A program made the position numbers and the translations under genes. Shown here in pieces: positions 26,860 through 35,680 of a stretch of DNA of 64,000 nt (position 1 is the stretch's first letter; every line of letters starts with the position of its first letter). Below the pieces are notes generated by a model. That model had not been told where the DNA came from and searched no databases. It saw only the letters and a list, made by a program, of their open reading frames with translations. The stretch is from Mucilaginibacter endophyticus. GTDB taxonomy: Bacteria; Bacteroidota; Bacteroidia; Sphingobacteriales; Sphingobacteriaceae. The stretch covers positions 1,009,288 to 1,073,287 of the forward strand of contig NZ_QPCG01000002.1 of the NCBI RefSeq assembly GCF_003351025.1, read 5' to 3'.

Positions 26860-27334
26860 TGATGTAATGAGGTTTTGTTTTAAAGTTATTAAGCTTGGTA
26901 GTATGATTTTCCCTTGCCGCATCAATAGAATGCGTGCAGGTGATATCGTCCTCCTCCTCGGCCAAATCAGCCAGTTCTACATAAAACTTATGCAGCTGAT
27001 CAAGCTCTTTTTCGGTAATATCCTCAATATCAACCATCCGGTTACTTGCACCCTGGTGCGATGCAAGCAGCTCGTTTAGCTTCAAATGTATAGCTTTTGA
27101 ATCTTTGTTTTGCGATTTCTGGATCAAAAAAACCATCAGAAAGGTAACAATAGTAGTCCCGGTATTGATAACCAGCTGCCAGGTATCTGAATAATGAAAT
27201 AAAGGTCCGGTTATCCCCCAAACAATGATAACTCCAAATGCTATGATAAATGCTCCCGAACTTCCGGTTGCTATAGTTGCCCAGTTGGCAAAACGCTCAA
27301 ATAAATTCTTTTTCTTTTTTGTGTTTGTAACCAT
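26810..27334 (-). CDS. Low-affinity iron permease family membrane protein
   Basis: A 174-residue protein starting with NLFERFANWATIATGS, two membrane helices (about 23-45 and 50-72), and a conserved soluble helix (KAIHLKLNELLASHQGASN). This is the PF04120 low-affinity iron permease family, named for fungal Fet4. In bacteria transport has not been shown for these two-helix proteins. The last ~17 codons overlap the GNAT gene in another frame. Confidence 0.85.
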   Translation of the reverse strand: MVTNTKKKKNLFERFANWATIATGSSGAFIIAFGVIIVWGITGPLFHYSDTWQLVINTGTTIVTFLMVFLIQKSQNKDSKAIHLKLNELLASHQGASNRMVDIEDITEKELDQLHKFYVELADLAEEEDDITCTHSIDAARENHTTKLNNFKTKPHYINARKNHSKKSNGTSRT

Positions 27335-27382
27335 GGTAGCGGATTTTATTGTTTTGGGGAATGCCTGCTGCCATTAAACAAC

Positions 27383-27415
27383 AAAGCGCCTGTACAACAA
27401 ATGTACAGGCGCTTT
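27383..27415 (-). terminator. Intrinsic terminator of the FBP aldolase gene
   Basis: AAAGCGCCTGTAC (27383-27395) pairs perfectly with 27403-27415 over a 7-nt loop. The hairpin lies 19 bp past the aldolase stop codon on the minus strand. Confidence 0.8.
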
Positions 27416-27434
27416 TGTTAGTTTTTGATGAATA

Positions 27435-28514
27435 TTATAATTTGCTGTATACGTCGATACAGTTAAGATCTTCGAAAGCAACAGAAAGCCTTTTAACAAA
27501 GTTTTCTTCGCCTTTGCGTAACCAAACGCGCGGATCATAGTATTTTTTGTTTGGAGAATCCTCGCCATCGGGGCTACCGATCTGGCTTTGCAGGTATCCT
27601 TCTTTTGATTTGTAGTAATCTTTAATACCTTCCCAGTAAGCCCATTGCATATCGGTATCAATGTTCATTTTGATAGCACCGTATGAAATAGCTTCGCGGA
27701 TCTCTTCCTGGCTTGAACCAGAACCACCGTGGAACACAAAGTTGATAGGTTTTTCGGCAGTTAAACCAAATTTTTGTTTAACATACTCTTGTGAGTTATG
27801 CAAAATAACCGGTTGTAACTTAACGTTACCTGGTTTGTAAACACCATGTACGTTACCAAAAGCAGCAGCCACGGTAAAACGAGGGCTTACTTTTGAAAGG
27901 TGCTCGTATGAATAAGAAACCTCTTCTGGCTGAGTATACAAACGTGAGCTGTCTACGTCAGAGTTGTCAACACCGTCTTCCTCGCCACCGGTAACACCTA
28001 ATTCAATTTCAAGGGTCATACCCATTTTAGCCATACGCTCAAGGTATTTAGCCGAAATTTCGATGTTCTCTTCAATAGGCTCTTCCGAAAGGTCAAGCAT
28101 GTGTGATGAGAACAAAGGTTTGCCTGTTTCAGCAAAAAATTTCTCGCCATGATCTAACAAGCCGTCAATCCAGGGTAATAATTTTTTAGCGGCATGGTCT
28201 GTATGCAGGATCACTGCTACGCCATAATGCTCTGCCAAAAGGTGAACGTGCTTTGCAGCAGATACACCACCTAAAATACAGGCCTGAAGTTTTGAATTAT
28301 CCAATGATTTGCCGGCGTAAAACTGTGCACCGCCATTTGACAGCTGGATAATAACCGGAGAGTTAACAGCTTTAGCTGTTTCCATAACTGCATTGATAGT
28401 GTTAGTACCAATAACGTTTACCGCCGGTAAAGCAAACTGATGCTTTTTTGCTGCTTCAAATAGTTCCTGCACCTGATCGCCGTGCAGAACACCTCTATAA
28501 TTTTTTAAATCCAT
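27435..28514 (-). CDS. fbaA: Class II fructose-bisphosphate aldolase
   Basis: A 359-residue class IIA aldolase. Zinc ligands and active-site signatures are present: LHTDHAAKKLLPW (His-x-Asp), NFVFHGGSGSS and KMNIDTDMQWAYW, with SHMLDLSEEPIEENI carrying the conserved acidic/Glu region. It interconverts fructose-1,6-bisphosphate with DHAP and glyceraldehyde-3-phosphate in glycolysis/gluconeogenesis. It stands alone, is divergent from accD across 268 bp, and is followed by a clear terminator. Confidence 0.95.
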   Translation of the reverse strand: MDLKNYRGVLHGDQVQELFEAAKKHQFALPAVNVIGTNTINAVMETAKAVNSPVIIQLSNGGAQFYAGKSLDNSKLQACILGGVSAAKHVHLLAEHYGVAVILHTDHAAKKLLPWIDGLLDHGEKFFAETGKPLFSSHMLDLSEEPIEENIEISAKYLERMAKMGMTLEIELGVTGGEEDGVDNSDVDSSRLYTQPEEVSYSYEHLSKVSPRFTVAAAFGNVHGVYKPGNVKLQPVILHNSQEYVKQKFGLTAEKPINFVFHGGSGSSQEEIREAISYGAIKMNIDTDMQWAYWEGIKDYYKSKEGYLQSQIGSPDGEDSPNKKYYDPRVWLRKGEENFVKRLSVAFEDLNCIDVYSKL

Positions 28515-28699
28515 TAGCGTTTATTTGGGGCTCGAAGTTATAAAATTTCTTTAAAACAGTTAGCAATCTTAAAAGTATATTAAAACGATAGTAAAAATCG
28601 GGTTAATTTGAAAATATTACATAATTCGCTAATAATCCAATCCTTTTATTACAAAAATAACATTAAATAAGTATTTTAGATTCGAGCAAACAATTTGCC

Positions 28700-28723
28700 C
28701 CGGTATAACTTTTTATATACCGG
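28700..28723. other. Hairpin in the fbaA-accD divergent region
   Basis: CCGGTATA (28700-28707) and TATACCGG (28716-28723) form a perfect 8-bp stem about 60 nt upstream of the accD start. A terminator is not expected between divergent genes, so it may be a leader structure or operator. Nothing else recognisable is in 28515-28782. Confidence 0.4.
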
Positions 28724-28782
28724 CACCACATGTTTAATATTTTTTGTTTCTTTGTACCCAATTGAAAGAGTTAGACACAGAT

Positions 28783-29628
28783 ATGGCATGGTTTAAACGA
28801 GAGTTGAAAGGGATAATTACGACTACTGAGGAAAAGAAAGAAGCCCCCGATGGCATCTGGAATAAATGCCCTAATTGTAAGAAACCTTTACACTATTCAG
28901 AACAGGTAGAAAATCAATATGTGTGCCATTACTGTGGCTTCCACCTGCGCATAGGTTCAAAAGAATATTTTTCGGTACTATTTGATAATAACGAGTTTAC
29001 AGAACTTTTCCCTAATCTTACTTCCGGCGATCCGCTACATTTTGAGGATACCAAAAAGTACACCGACAGGCTTAAAGAAACTCAAAAGAAAACAGGTTTA
29101 AACGACGCGATAAGAGCTGCCGCCGGCAAAATAGACGGTCAGGACATTGTTATTGCATGTATGGACTTTAACTTCATTGGCGGTTCAATGGGGTCGGTTG
29201 TTGGTGAAAAGATAGCCCGTTCTATCGATTATAGTATCGAACATAAAGTTCCTTTCCTGATGATCTCAAAATCAGGTGGTGCACGTATGATGGAAGCCGC
29301 GTTTTCATTAATGCAGATGGCTAAAACATCGGCCAAACTGGCGTTGCTTGCACAGGCAAAAATCCCTTACATATCATTACTTACCGACCCTACTACGGGA
29401 GGTGTAACAGCATCATATGCTATGTTAGGTGATATCAATATTGCAGAACCGGGTGCGCTGATTGGTTTTGCCGGTCCGAGGGTAATCAAAGAAACAATCA
29501 AAAAAGATCTTCCTAAAGGTTTCCAGACTGCAGAGTTTGTTCAGGAGCATGGTTTCCTTGATTTTATTGTAGACAGAAGAGAAATGAAAGAGAAGTTAGC
29601 GTCATTTATCAAGATGATGGCTAATTAA
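28783..29628 (+). CDS. accD: Acetyl-CoA carboxylase carboxyltransferase subunit beta
   Basis: About 281 residues from ATG 28783 ([11 protein letters not shown]); an upstream TTG at 28744 is less likely. The N-terminal zinc ribbon has [10 protein letters not shown] ... CHYCGFH, followed by the crotonase-like carboxyltransferase domain with [25 protein letters not shown] and [16 protein letters not shown]. It transfers carboxyl from biotin to acetyl-CoA, making malonyl-CoA for fatty-acid synthesis, with AccA (not in this window). A clean terminator follows. Confidence 0.96.
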   Translation: MAWFKRELKGIITTTEEKKEAPDGIWNKCPNCKKPLHYSEQVENQYVCHYCGFHLRIGSKEYFSVLFDNNEFTELFPNLTSGDPLHFEDTKKYTDRLKETQKKTGLNDAIRAAAGKIDGQDIVIACMDFNFIGGSMGSVVGEKIARSIDYSIEHKVPFLMISKSGGARMMEAAFSLMQMAKTSAKLALLAQAKIPYISLLTDPTTGGVTASYAMLGDINIAEPGALIGFAGPRVIKETIKKDLPKGFQTAEFVQEHGFLDFIVDRREMKEKLASFIKMMAN

Positions 29629-29652
29629 CGATATGTATCAACCTTGATGCGG

Positions 29653-29688
29653 TAAGGGATAAACTTAAATGTTTATCCCTTATTTTTT
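29653..29688 (+). terminator. Intrinsic terminator of accD
   Basis: TAAGGGATAAAC (29653-29664) pairs perfectly with 29671-29682, followed by a T run. It lies about 25 bp past the accD stop. Confidence 0.85.
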
Positions 29689-29705
29689 GCACTTACTTCA
29701 ATAAT

Positions 29706-29795
29706 CGTCATTGCGAGAAGCAATCGCAAACTGTGCAGTGGCTCTTGTACAGCCGCGCTGTAAAGCTGGGGATTGCTTCGTACCTCGCAATGACG
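29706..29795. repeat. Palindromic repeat element, family B (copy 2)
   Basis: The arms CGTCATTGCGAG (29706-29717) and CTCGCAATGACG (29784-29795) are perfect complements, with internal GAAGCAATC / GATTGCTTC pairing. It lies in the gap between accD and htpG. Confidence 0.85.
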
Positions 29796-29923
29796 TGGAG
29801 AGTTACGCTTCAAAAATCTGTTTGGCTGAGTCCCCTGCCATTTTGACAATACAATAACAATTGGAACACACATTGATGTTGCAATTGCGACAAACATTAA
29901 ATCAATCCTATTAAAATATAGTT

Positions 29924-31807
29924 ATGCAAGAAAAAGGCAGCATTTCGATCCACACCGAGAACATTTTCCCGATTATCAAAAAGTTCTTATACTCTGATAA
30001 TGAGATATTTTTGCGCGAGCTGGTATCAAACGCGGTAGATGCTACCCAAAAAATTAAACGTTTAGCTTCATTAGGCCAATACACCGGCGAACTTGGCGAC
30101 CTGCGTGTTGAAGTTGCTTTTGATGCCGACAAAAAGACCATCACCATTAGCGATAATGGTATCGGTATGACCGCCGAAGAGATCAAAAAGTATATTAACC
30201 AAATTGCTTTTTCAGGTGCTACCGAATTCATGGAGAAATTCAAGGAAGCTAAAGATGCCAACGAGATCATCGGCCGCTTTGGTTTAGGTTTTTATTCGGC
30301 TTTCATGGTAGCTGATAAAGTAGAGATCCAAACCTTATCCTACCAGGACGGTGCAGAACCTGCTTTCTGGGTATGCGATGGCAGCACTGAGTTTGAAATT
30401 GGCGATGGTATTTTAGAAGAACGCGGTACCGAGATCACCTTGTTCATTAACGATGAATCGGCAGAATTTTTAAGCCAGTACAAACTGCAGGAGATCCTTG
30501 ATAAATACTGCAAGTTTTTACCTGTGCCTATTAAATTCGGTACAAAAACCGAATCTGTTGAAGACGGTGTTGACGAAGAAGGCAAACCAAAATATACTTC
30601 AGTTGAAGTTGATAACATCATCAACACTACCAACCCTATCTGGACAAAAGCACCATCTGAATTAAAAGACGAAGATTACCTTGACTTTTACAAACAGCTT
30701 TATCCATTTAGCGAAGATCCTTTATTCTGGATCCACCTTAATGTTGATTATCCTTTCAACCTCACCGGTGTGTTATACTTCCCTAAGCTGAAAAATGATT
30801 TCGAGTTTCAGAAAAACAAGATCAAATTATTCAGCCGCCAGGTATTTATTACCGACGAGGTAAAAGACATTGTTCCTGAATTTTTAATGCTGCTACACGG
30901 TGTTATTGATTCACCGGACATTCCGCTTAACGTGTCAAGGAGCTTTTTACAGGCTGATAGCAATGTTAAAAAGATCAACAGCTATATTACTAAAAAAGTA
31001 GCTGATAAATTGGCAGACCTCTTCAAAGCTGATCGTAAAGCTTACGAAGAAAAATGGACTGATATCGGCCTGTTTGTTAAATACGGCATGGTGAGCGAAG
31101 ACAAGTTTTATGAAAAAGCCAAAGATTTTGTTTTAGTTACCAATACCGATAAACAAAACTTTACCCTGCCGGAGTACAAAGATAAAGTTGAAGCTAATCA
31201 AACCGACAAAGATGGTCAACTGATTTATATTTATACTAACGATCCGGCAAAACAGGATTCATTTATCCAGTCGGCCAATAAAAAAGGATACGATGTATTG
31301 GTGATGAACTCGCCTATCGATAACCATTTCATTAGTCAGTTAGAGCAGAAGTTAGAAAAAACATCGCTAAAACGTGTTGATGCTGACGTAGCCGACAAGC
31401 TGATCAAAAAAGATGACGCGCTTGAAACCGTGCTTACCGAAGAGCAAAGTACCCAGGTAAAAAGCATTTTTGATAAAGCTATCAACAGACCAGCTTACAA
31501 TGTTCAAATTGAAAGTCTTAACCCGGATGAGTTACCGGTTACCGTAACTATGGATGAGTTCATGCGCCGTATGAAAGACATGGCTGCTATGGGCGGCGGC
31601 ATGAGTTTCTACGGTAATATGCCAGACAACTACAAAGTTATTGTAAATGGCAACCACAAACTGGTAAGCCGCATCTTACAGGAAGAAGATGAAACCGTTC
31701 AAGCCCAGCTTTCAAAACAAGCATTTGACTTAGCGCTGTTATCGCAAGGTTTATTGACCGGTGCCGATTTAACTGAATTTGTTAAACGCAGTGTTAGCTT
31801 GATATAA
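29924..31807 (+). CDS. htpG: Hsp90-family chaperone HtpG
   Basis: A 627-residue bacterial Hsp90. The GHKL ATPase domain shows ELVSNAVDATQKIKR, ISDNGIGMT and IGRFGLGFYSAFMVADKVEI. The middle domain includes GVIDSPDIPLNVSRSFLQ with the catalytic-loop arginine. The C-terminal dimerisation domain ends in LLSQGLLTGADLTEFVKR. It folds or stabilises client proteins in the cytoplasm using ATP. It is monocistronic and followed by a strong terminator. Confidence 0.97.
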   Translation: MQEKGSISIHTENIFPIIKKFLYSDNEIFLRELVSNAVDATQKIKRLASLGQYTGELGDLRVEVAFDADKKTITISDNGIGMTAEEIKKYINQIAFSGATEFMEKFKEAKDANEIIGRFGLGFYSAFMVADKVEIQTLSYQDGAEPAFWVCDGSTEFEIGDGILEERGTEITLFINDESAEFLSQYKLQEILDKYCKFLPVPIKFGTKTESVEDGVDEEGKPKYTSVEVDNIINTTNPIWTKAPSELKDEDYLDFYKQLYPFSEDPLFWIHLNVDYPFNLTGVLYFPKLKNDFEFQKNKIKLFSRQVFITDEVKDIVPEFLMLLHGVIDSPDIPLNVSRSFLQADSNVKKINSYITKKVADKLADLFKADRKAYEEKWTDIGLFVKYGMVSEDKFYEKAKDFVLVTNTDKQNFTLPEYKDKVEANQTDKDGQLIYIYTNDPAKQDSFIQSANKKGYDVLVMNSPIDNHFISQLEQKLEKTSLKRVDADVADKLIKKDDALETVLTEEQSTQVKSIFDKAINRPAYNVQIESLNPDELPVTVTMDEFMRRMKDMAAMGGGMSFYGNMPDNYKVIVNGNHKLVSRILQEEDETVQAQLSKQAFDLALLSQGLLTGADLTEFVKRSVSLI

Positions 31808-31842
31808 TACTTTGTTTTATAAATAGCAATTCCAATATTGTT

Positions 31843-31876
31843 AAGGCCATCTGAAAAACAGATGGCCTTTCTTTTA
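31843..31876. terminator. Intrinsic terminator of htpG
   Basis: AAGGCCATCTG (31843-31853) pairs perfectly with CAGATGGCCTT (31859-31869), followed by TCTTTT. It sits between two convergent genes and may serve both strands. Confidence 0.85.
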
Positions 31877-32521
31877 TCTTGAAAGTATTTCCGCCAAACT
31901 TTCTTTTAGCGGAATAATTTCAAAAGGGTCATGTGTTATTTTACAGATCTGACCATTGCTTTCAATTCCTATAAAATCGCCATCTTCCAGGTCACGGACA
32001 TGATAAAAAGTCCTTTCCTTTAGATTAACCTCGTAAATTTCATCCGGATCTATTAGCTTAATTTCATCCTCATCTAATATTTCCTTAAGATTTTGATAAT
32101 CTCTTCGATAATCATCAGGATCATGTCGCCTGATGTAAGAAGCTACATCGGCACTGGTTACATCAATAATATTGTCGGCCAATCCTTTTATACTATAACC
32201 TGTAATAACCTCTTCGCTAACAAATATGGTATAATCAAACCAGTTGTCCCCATTTATATCCTGTACCTTTATATTTGAGATTTCATAATCTCTTTCGCCC
32301 CTACGCCTAAATTCATTGTACTCATCTGAATAAGGAAAAGCAATGAAATCAGGATAAGAATCACTATAGCTAACAAGCGCCGAGGTAAATAGATCTGCCT
32401 CTATCTGATCATTAAGTTTCCCAAAGTCTGCGGGTAGTTTTTCAATCGTTTTATACATAAGCACTAATTCCCAATCCTGCACCGGCCGCCTGGTTCGTTT
32501 TTTATTGAATAGTCTGAACAT
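31874..32521 (-). CDS. Hypothetical acidic protein
   Basis: A 215-residue soluble protein with no signal peptide or membrane segment. It begins with a basic stretch (FNKKRTRRPVQDWE) and is then strongly acidic, with DGDFIGIESNGQICKITHDP near the C terminus. That last segment recalls the end of SUKH/SMI1-type proteins, but the rest is not convincing enough to assign the family. It stands alone, convergent with htpG. Codon use looks like its neighbours. Confidence 0.75.
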   Translation of the reverse strand: MFRLFNKKRTRRPVQDWELVLMYKTIEKLPADFGKLNDQIEADLFTSALVSYSDSYPDFIAFPYSDEYNEFRRRGERDYEISNIKVQDINGDNWFDYTIFVSEEVITGYSIKGLADNIIDVTSADVASYIRRHDPDDYRRDYQNLKEILDEDEIKLIDPDEIYEVNLKERTFYHVRDLEDGDFIGIESNGQICKITHDPFEIIPLKESLAEILSR

Positions 32522-32590
32522 GATTTTCCGATATCTCTTTAGTGCTTAAATCTACAGAATTGCCCATGGGCTTTTGTTTAAAAGATTGTT

Positions 32591-32598
32591 TAAATTTG
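32591..32598 (+). promoter_or_regulatory. -7 promoter element before the DUF4251 gene
   Basis: TAAATTTG is an exact TAnnTTTG match 56 nt before the start codon. A TTTTG lies at 32572-32576 but its 14-nt spacing is shorter than usual, so only the -7 box is well supported. Confidence 0.4.
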
Positions 32599-32653
32599 AG
32601 TGTGCTTAAACCTAAATAACGCTTTATCGTCTAACCACTTAAACATTTATATT

Positions 32654-33172
32654 ATGAAAATATTAAACAAAATAGCCCTTTTGGCTGCATTCATATTTAT
32701 TGGGGTTAACGTATCCCACGCTCAAACAAAGGCCGAAAAAAAAGCAGCCAAACAAGCTGAGATCAAAAAGATGATAGAAGATCAAAATTTTGTATTCAAA
32801 GCAAATTATGCTTTGCCAATGCGGGGTGGAACCAGGCCGCTTACCTCTGATTACGATATCACGATAAGCAAAGATACCATTGTATCATTCTTGCCTTATT
32901 TTGGCAGGGCTTATGTAGCCCCACCTCCGGGAACAACAGATGGCGGTATTAAAGTAAACACTACAAAGTTTACATACTCGTCGACCCCAAAAGGTAAAGG
33001 CTGGAATATCACTATTAAACCCAAAGAAAAAAACATAGCCGACTGGCGCGATGTGCAAACATTTAACCTGAGCATTTCGCAGGATGGCTATGGCTCATTA
33101 CAAGTGATCAGCAGCAACCGCGACCCAATATCATTTAACGGTTACGTTGAAGCGAGGAGAAATAAGTCGTAA
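32654..33172 (+). CDS. DUF4251 domain protein, secreted
   Basis: The start at 32654 gives a classical signal peptide (MKILNKIALLAAFIFIGV, cleaved after SHA). About 172 residues. Residues ~25-172 match the DUF4251 pattern of Bacteroidota: a charged start (KAEKKAAKQAEIKKMIE), MRGGTRPLTSDYDI, SFLPYFGRAYVAPP and a beta-rich end. It is periplasmic or lipid-associated and its function is unknown. It is a single gene with its own terminator. Confidence 0.85.
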   Translation: MKILNKIALLAAFIFIGVNVSHAQTKAEKKAAKQAEIKKMIEDQNFVFKANYALPMRGGTRPLTSDYDITISKDTIVSFLPYFGRAYVAPPPGTTDGGIKVNTTKFTYSSTPKGKGWNITIKPKEKNIADWRDVQTFNLSISQDGYGSLQVISSNRDPISFNGYVEARRNKS

Positions 33173-33211
33173 GTACGAAGTTTTAAGTAATAAGTCATGA
33201 ATTTCAAATTT

Positions 33212-33250
33212 AAAGCTCGAAAGTATCCAAAAGCCTACTTTCGAGCTTTT
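33212..33250 (+). terminator. Intrinsic terminator of the DUF4251 gene
   Basis: AAAGCTCGAAAGTA (33212-33225) pairs perfectly with 33236-33249, followed by T residues. Confidence 0.8.
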
Positions 33251-33296
33251 TAGCATGTACCTTCTGACCTAAAACTTCTGACTCAGAACTTAAGAA

Positions 33297-34052
33297 TTAA
33301 GACTCTATCAACCCGGCATTATCTTTCAATTCCACTCCGGATAGCTTTCGTTTAAACGCTTCATTAATTAAATAGAAGATCTTTTTTGCAGCTTTTTTAT
33401 AGGTCAAACCTTTATGGCGAATATTGGAAACGCAGTTACGTGATTCATCGGTTAAACCGGGCTTGGGATTGTAGGTAAGATACGCCCCAAGGCTATCAGC
33501 AGCGCTCAGGCCGGGGCGTTCACCAATCAGAATCAATGAAAGTTTGGCATTAAGGCCGTAACCGATATCATCGCCAATAGCCACCCTGCCCTGCTCAACC
33601 AGGCTTATAGGAGCAAGTTTTAACCCGTTTGCAAGTAACAATGGAATAAGCGCATCCAGCAAGCCCACAGCGTTCTCTTTCACCGCTGTGGCCGAAAGTC
33701 CGTCAACAACAATGATAGCCACGTCACTTTCAAGGCGGTAACCGTTCAACTCATTTAATGAAGGCTCATTAAGCCTGCGCCCAAGATCGGGCCGTTGCAG
33801 ATATTGCCGCCGGTCGGTTACTTTACTTTGCAGATGCAAAACGGGCAGCCCGAAATGTTTAAGGGTATCGGTTAGCATACCTAAATCCAACTCGGAATAT
33901 ACGGCATCCCGCGCGTGGGCATGAGCCAGCTTAAATTCAAGCGACTGCTTTAGCGGGATACTCGTTCCCACCCGACCAATAGCAATTCTCGCCGAAGTAA
34001 ACTCCTGCAAGGCCTTCAATGGCTCAATTTCCTGTGGGATGTTTCGTTTCAT
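33297..34052 (-). CDS. eutC: Ethanolamine ammonia-lyase small subunit
   Basis: A 251-residue EutC. Characteristic stretches are TSARIAIGRVGTSIPL, HAHARDAVYS, VTDRRQYLQRPDLGRRL, SLVEQGRVAIGDDIGY and LILIGERPGLSAADSLGAYL. With EutB it forms the adenosylcobalamin-dependent enzyme converting ethanolamine to acetaldehyde and ammonia. It is separated from eutB by a 145-bp gap carrying a family B repeat. No shell, reactivase or acetaldehyde dehydrogenase genes are nearby, so this is the short, microcompartment-free version of the pathway. Confidence 0.95.
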   Translation of the reverse strand: MKRNIPQEIEPLKALQEFTSARIAIGRVGTSIPLKQSLEFKLAHAHARDAVYSELDLGMLTDTLKHFGLPVLHLQSKVTDRRQYLQRPDLGRRLNEPSLNELNGYRLESDVAIIVVDGLSATAVKENAVGLLDALIPLLLANGLKLAPISLVEQGRVAIGDDIGYGLNAKLSLILIGERPGLSAADSLGAYLTYNPKPGLTDESRNCVSNIRHKGLTYKKAAKKIFYLINEAFKRKLSGVELKDNAGLIES

Positions 34053-34067
34053 TTATGTTTATTAATC

Positions 34068-34153
34068 ATGTCATTGCGAGCGAAGCGTTGCAACCGCACG
34101 TAAGCATAGCGGCCCTGTATAGCAAGCGATTGCTTCGTACCCCGCAATGACAT
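34068..34153. repeat. Palindromic repeat element, family B (copy 3)
   Basis: TGTCATTGCG (34069-34078) and CGCAATGACA (34143-34152) are perfect complements, with degenerate inner arms GAAGC / GCTTC. It is inserted between eutB and eutC, where it may lower or process the downstream message. Confidence 0.8.
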
Positions 34154-34197
34154 ATTTTTTTTCCTTATTCTTTCTGCCTTTTATCTTTCGCCTTTAA

Positions 34198-35565
34198 TCA
34201 AAATCCTCCCAACAAGCCATGCTCGCTCACAGGCAGCATATTCCCCCTTTCATCAACAATTCCCTGCTTTATCAACCAATGCTCAAACTCAGGTGCTGGC
34301 TTCAAGCTCAAAACTTTGCGCAGGTATAAAGCATCATGAAATGAAGTTGACTGGTAATTAAGCATAATATCATCCGAGCCGGGAATGCCCATAACAAAGT
34401 TGCAGCCCGCCACTCCTAACAGGGTAAGCAGATTATCCATATCATCCTGATCAGCTTCAGCATGGTTGGTATAACACACGTCAACGCCCATGGGCAAGCC
34501 TAAAAGCTTGCCGCAAAAATGATCTTCAAGTGCAGCACGGATAATCTGTTTGCCATCATATAAATACTCCGGCCCAATAAAGCCTACCACTGTATTTACC
34601 AGTAAAGGTTTAAACTTACGGGCAACAGCATAAGCCCGCACCTCGCAAGTTTGCTGATCAACACCAAAATTGGCATTGGCAGATAAGGCGCTGCCCTGCC
34701 CTGTTTCAAAATACATAACGTTATTACCCACTGTGCCCCGCTTCAATGACAACGTCGCCTGGTATGCTTCCTCAATCAAACTTAAATTAACTCCAAAGCT
34801 GGCGTTAGCTTTCTGGGTACCTGCTATGGACTGAAAGCAAAGATCAACCGGTGCACCTTCATTAACCAGTTGTAATGTGGTGGTAATATGGCTCAGCACA
34901 CAGGTTTGCGTCGGGATCTCAAACCTATTCCGTAACTCATCCATAAGCGTCAACAGATTGCTTACCGCCGCCGGACTGTCAGTTGCCGGGTTAATGCCGA
35001 TAACGGCATCACCGCTGCCAAATAACAAACCATCGATAATACTGGCGGCCACTCCCCGTGGATCATCCGTAGGGTGGTTAGGTTGCAAACGGGTACTGAA
35101 ATGCCCTTTTAAACCTATGGTATTCCGGAAACGGGTAACTACCTGGCACTTATTGGCCATGGCAATCAGATCCTGATTGCGCATCAGTTTGGATACTGCA
35201 GCCACCATCTCCGGTGTTAATCCTGGAGCTATGGTTGTTAAAGTAGCACAATCTGTTTCATCACTTAATAACCAATCGCGCAATTCACCAACGGTTAAAT
35301 GGCTGATATGACTAAAGGCAACTTCGTCATGTTCATCAATAATGAGCCGGGTAATTTCATCATCTTCGTAAGAGACCACCGCCTCGTTCAAAAAGTTTTT
35401 GAGCGGCACATCAGCCAGGGTAATTTGAGCGGCCACACGTTCTTCATATCCACCGGCGCAAAGCCCGGCCAACTCATCGCCCGAGCGATAAGGAGAGGCC
35501 TTCCCCAGCAATGCTTTAAGATCAGGGAACTTATAAACCCGGTGATGTATATTGTGGCGGTACAT
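34198..35565 (-). CDS. eutB: Ethanolamine ammonia-lyase large subunit
   Basis: A 455-residue EutB. Recognisable segments are GDELAGLCAGGYEERVAAQ, GLKGHFSTRLQPNHPTDDP, DAVIGINPATDS, CVLSHITTTLQL, CFQSIAGTQKANASFGV and MYFETGQGSALSANA. It holds the TIM-barrel active site that binds ethanolamine and, with EutC, adenosylcobalamin. The gene lies downstream of an ethanolamine-type permease and upstream of eutC. No cobalamin riboswitch was recognised upstream of the group. Confidence 0.96.
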   Translation of the reverse strand: MYRHNIHHRVYKFPDLKALLGKASPYRSGDELAGLCAGGYEERVAAQITLADVPLKNFLNEAVVSYEDDEITRLIIDEHDEVAFSHISHLTVGELRDWLLSDETDCATLTTIAPGLTPEMVAAVSKLMRNQDLIAMANKCQVVTRFRNTIGLKGHFSTRLQPNHPTDDPRGVAASIIDGLLFGSGDAVIGINPATDSPAAVSNLLTLMDELRNRFEIPTQTCVLSHITTTLQLVNEGAPVDLCFQSIAGTQKANASFGVNLSLIEEAYQATLSLKRGTVGNNVMYFETGQGSALSANANFGVDQQTCEVRAYAVARKFKPLLVNTVVGFIGPEYLYDGKQIIRAALEDHFCGKLLGLPMGVDVCYTNHAEADQDDMDNLLTLLGVAGCNFVMGIPGSDDIMLNYQSTSFHDALYLRKVLSLKPAPEFEHWLIKQGIVDERGNMLPVSEHGLLGGF

Positions 35566-35590
35566 TCTCTTGTATCATTATGTCATTTGG

Positions 35591-35680
35591 TCATTAAGTC
35601 ATTTTATATAACGACTATTCACATTATATAATTAGTCGTCGGTCATTATTCACAAAGCGGATAAGCAAATGACTTAATGA
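35591..35680. repeat. Nested inverted repeats between permease and eutB
   Basis: The outer arms TCATTAAGTCATTT (35591-35604) and their exact complement (35667-35680) enclose inner arms ACGACTA (35611-35617) and TAGTCGT (35633-35639). The right outer arm overlaps the permease stop codon. It is probably a weak terminator or a small repeat. Confidence 0.6.

Noticed and set aside
29911..30270. 119-codon minus-strand open frame
   Set aside because: Antisense to the ATPase domain of htpG; no sign of its own start signals or family.
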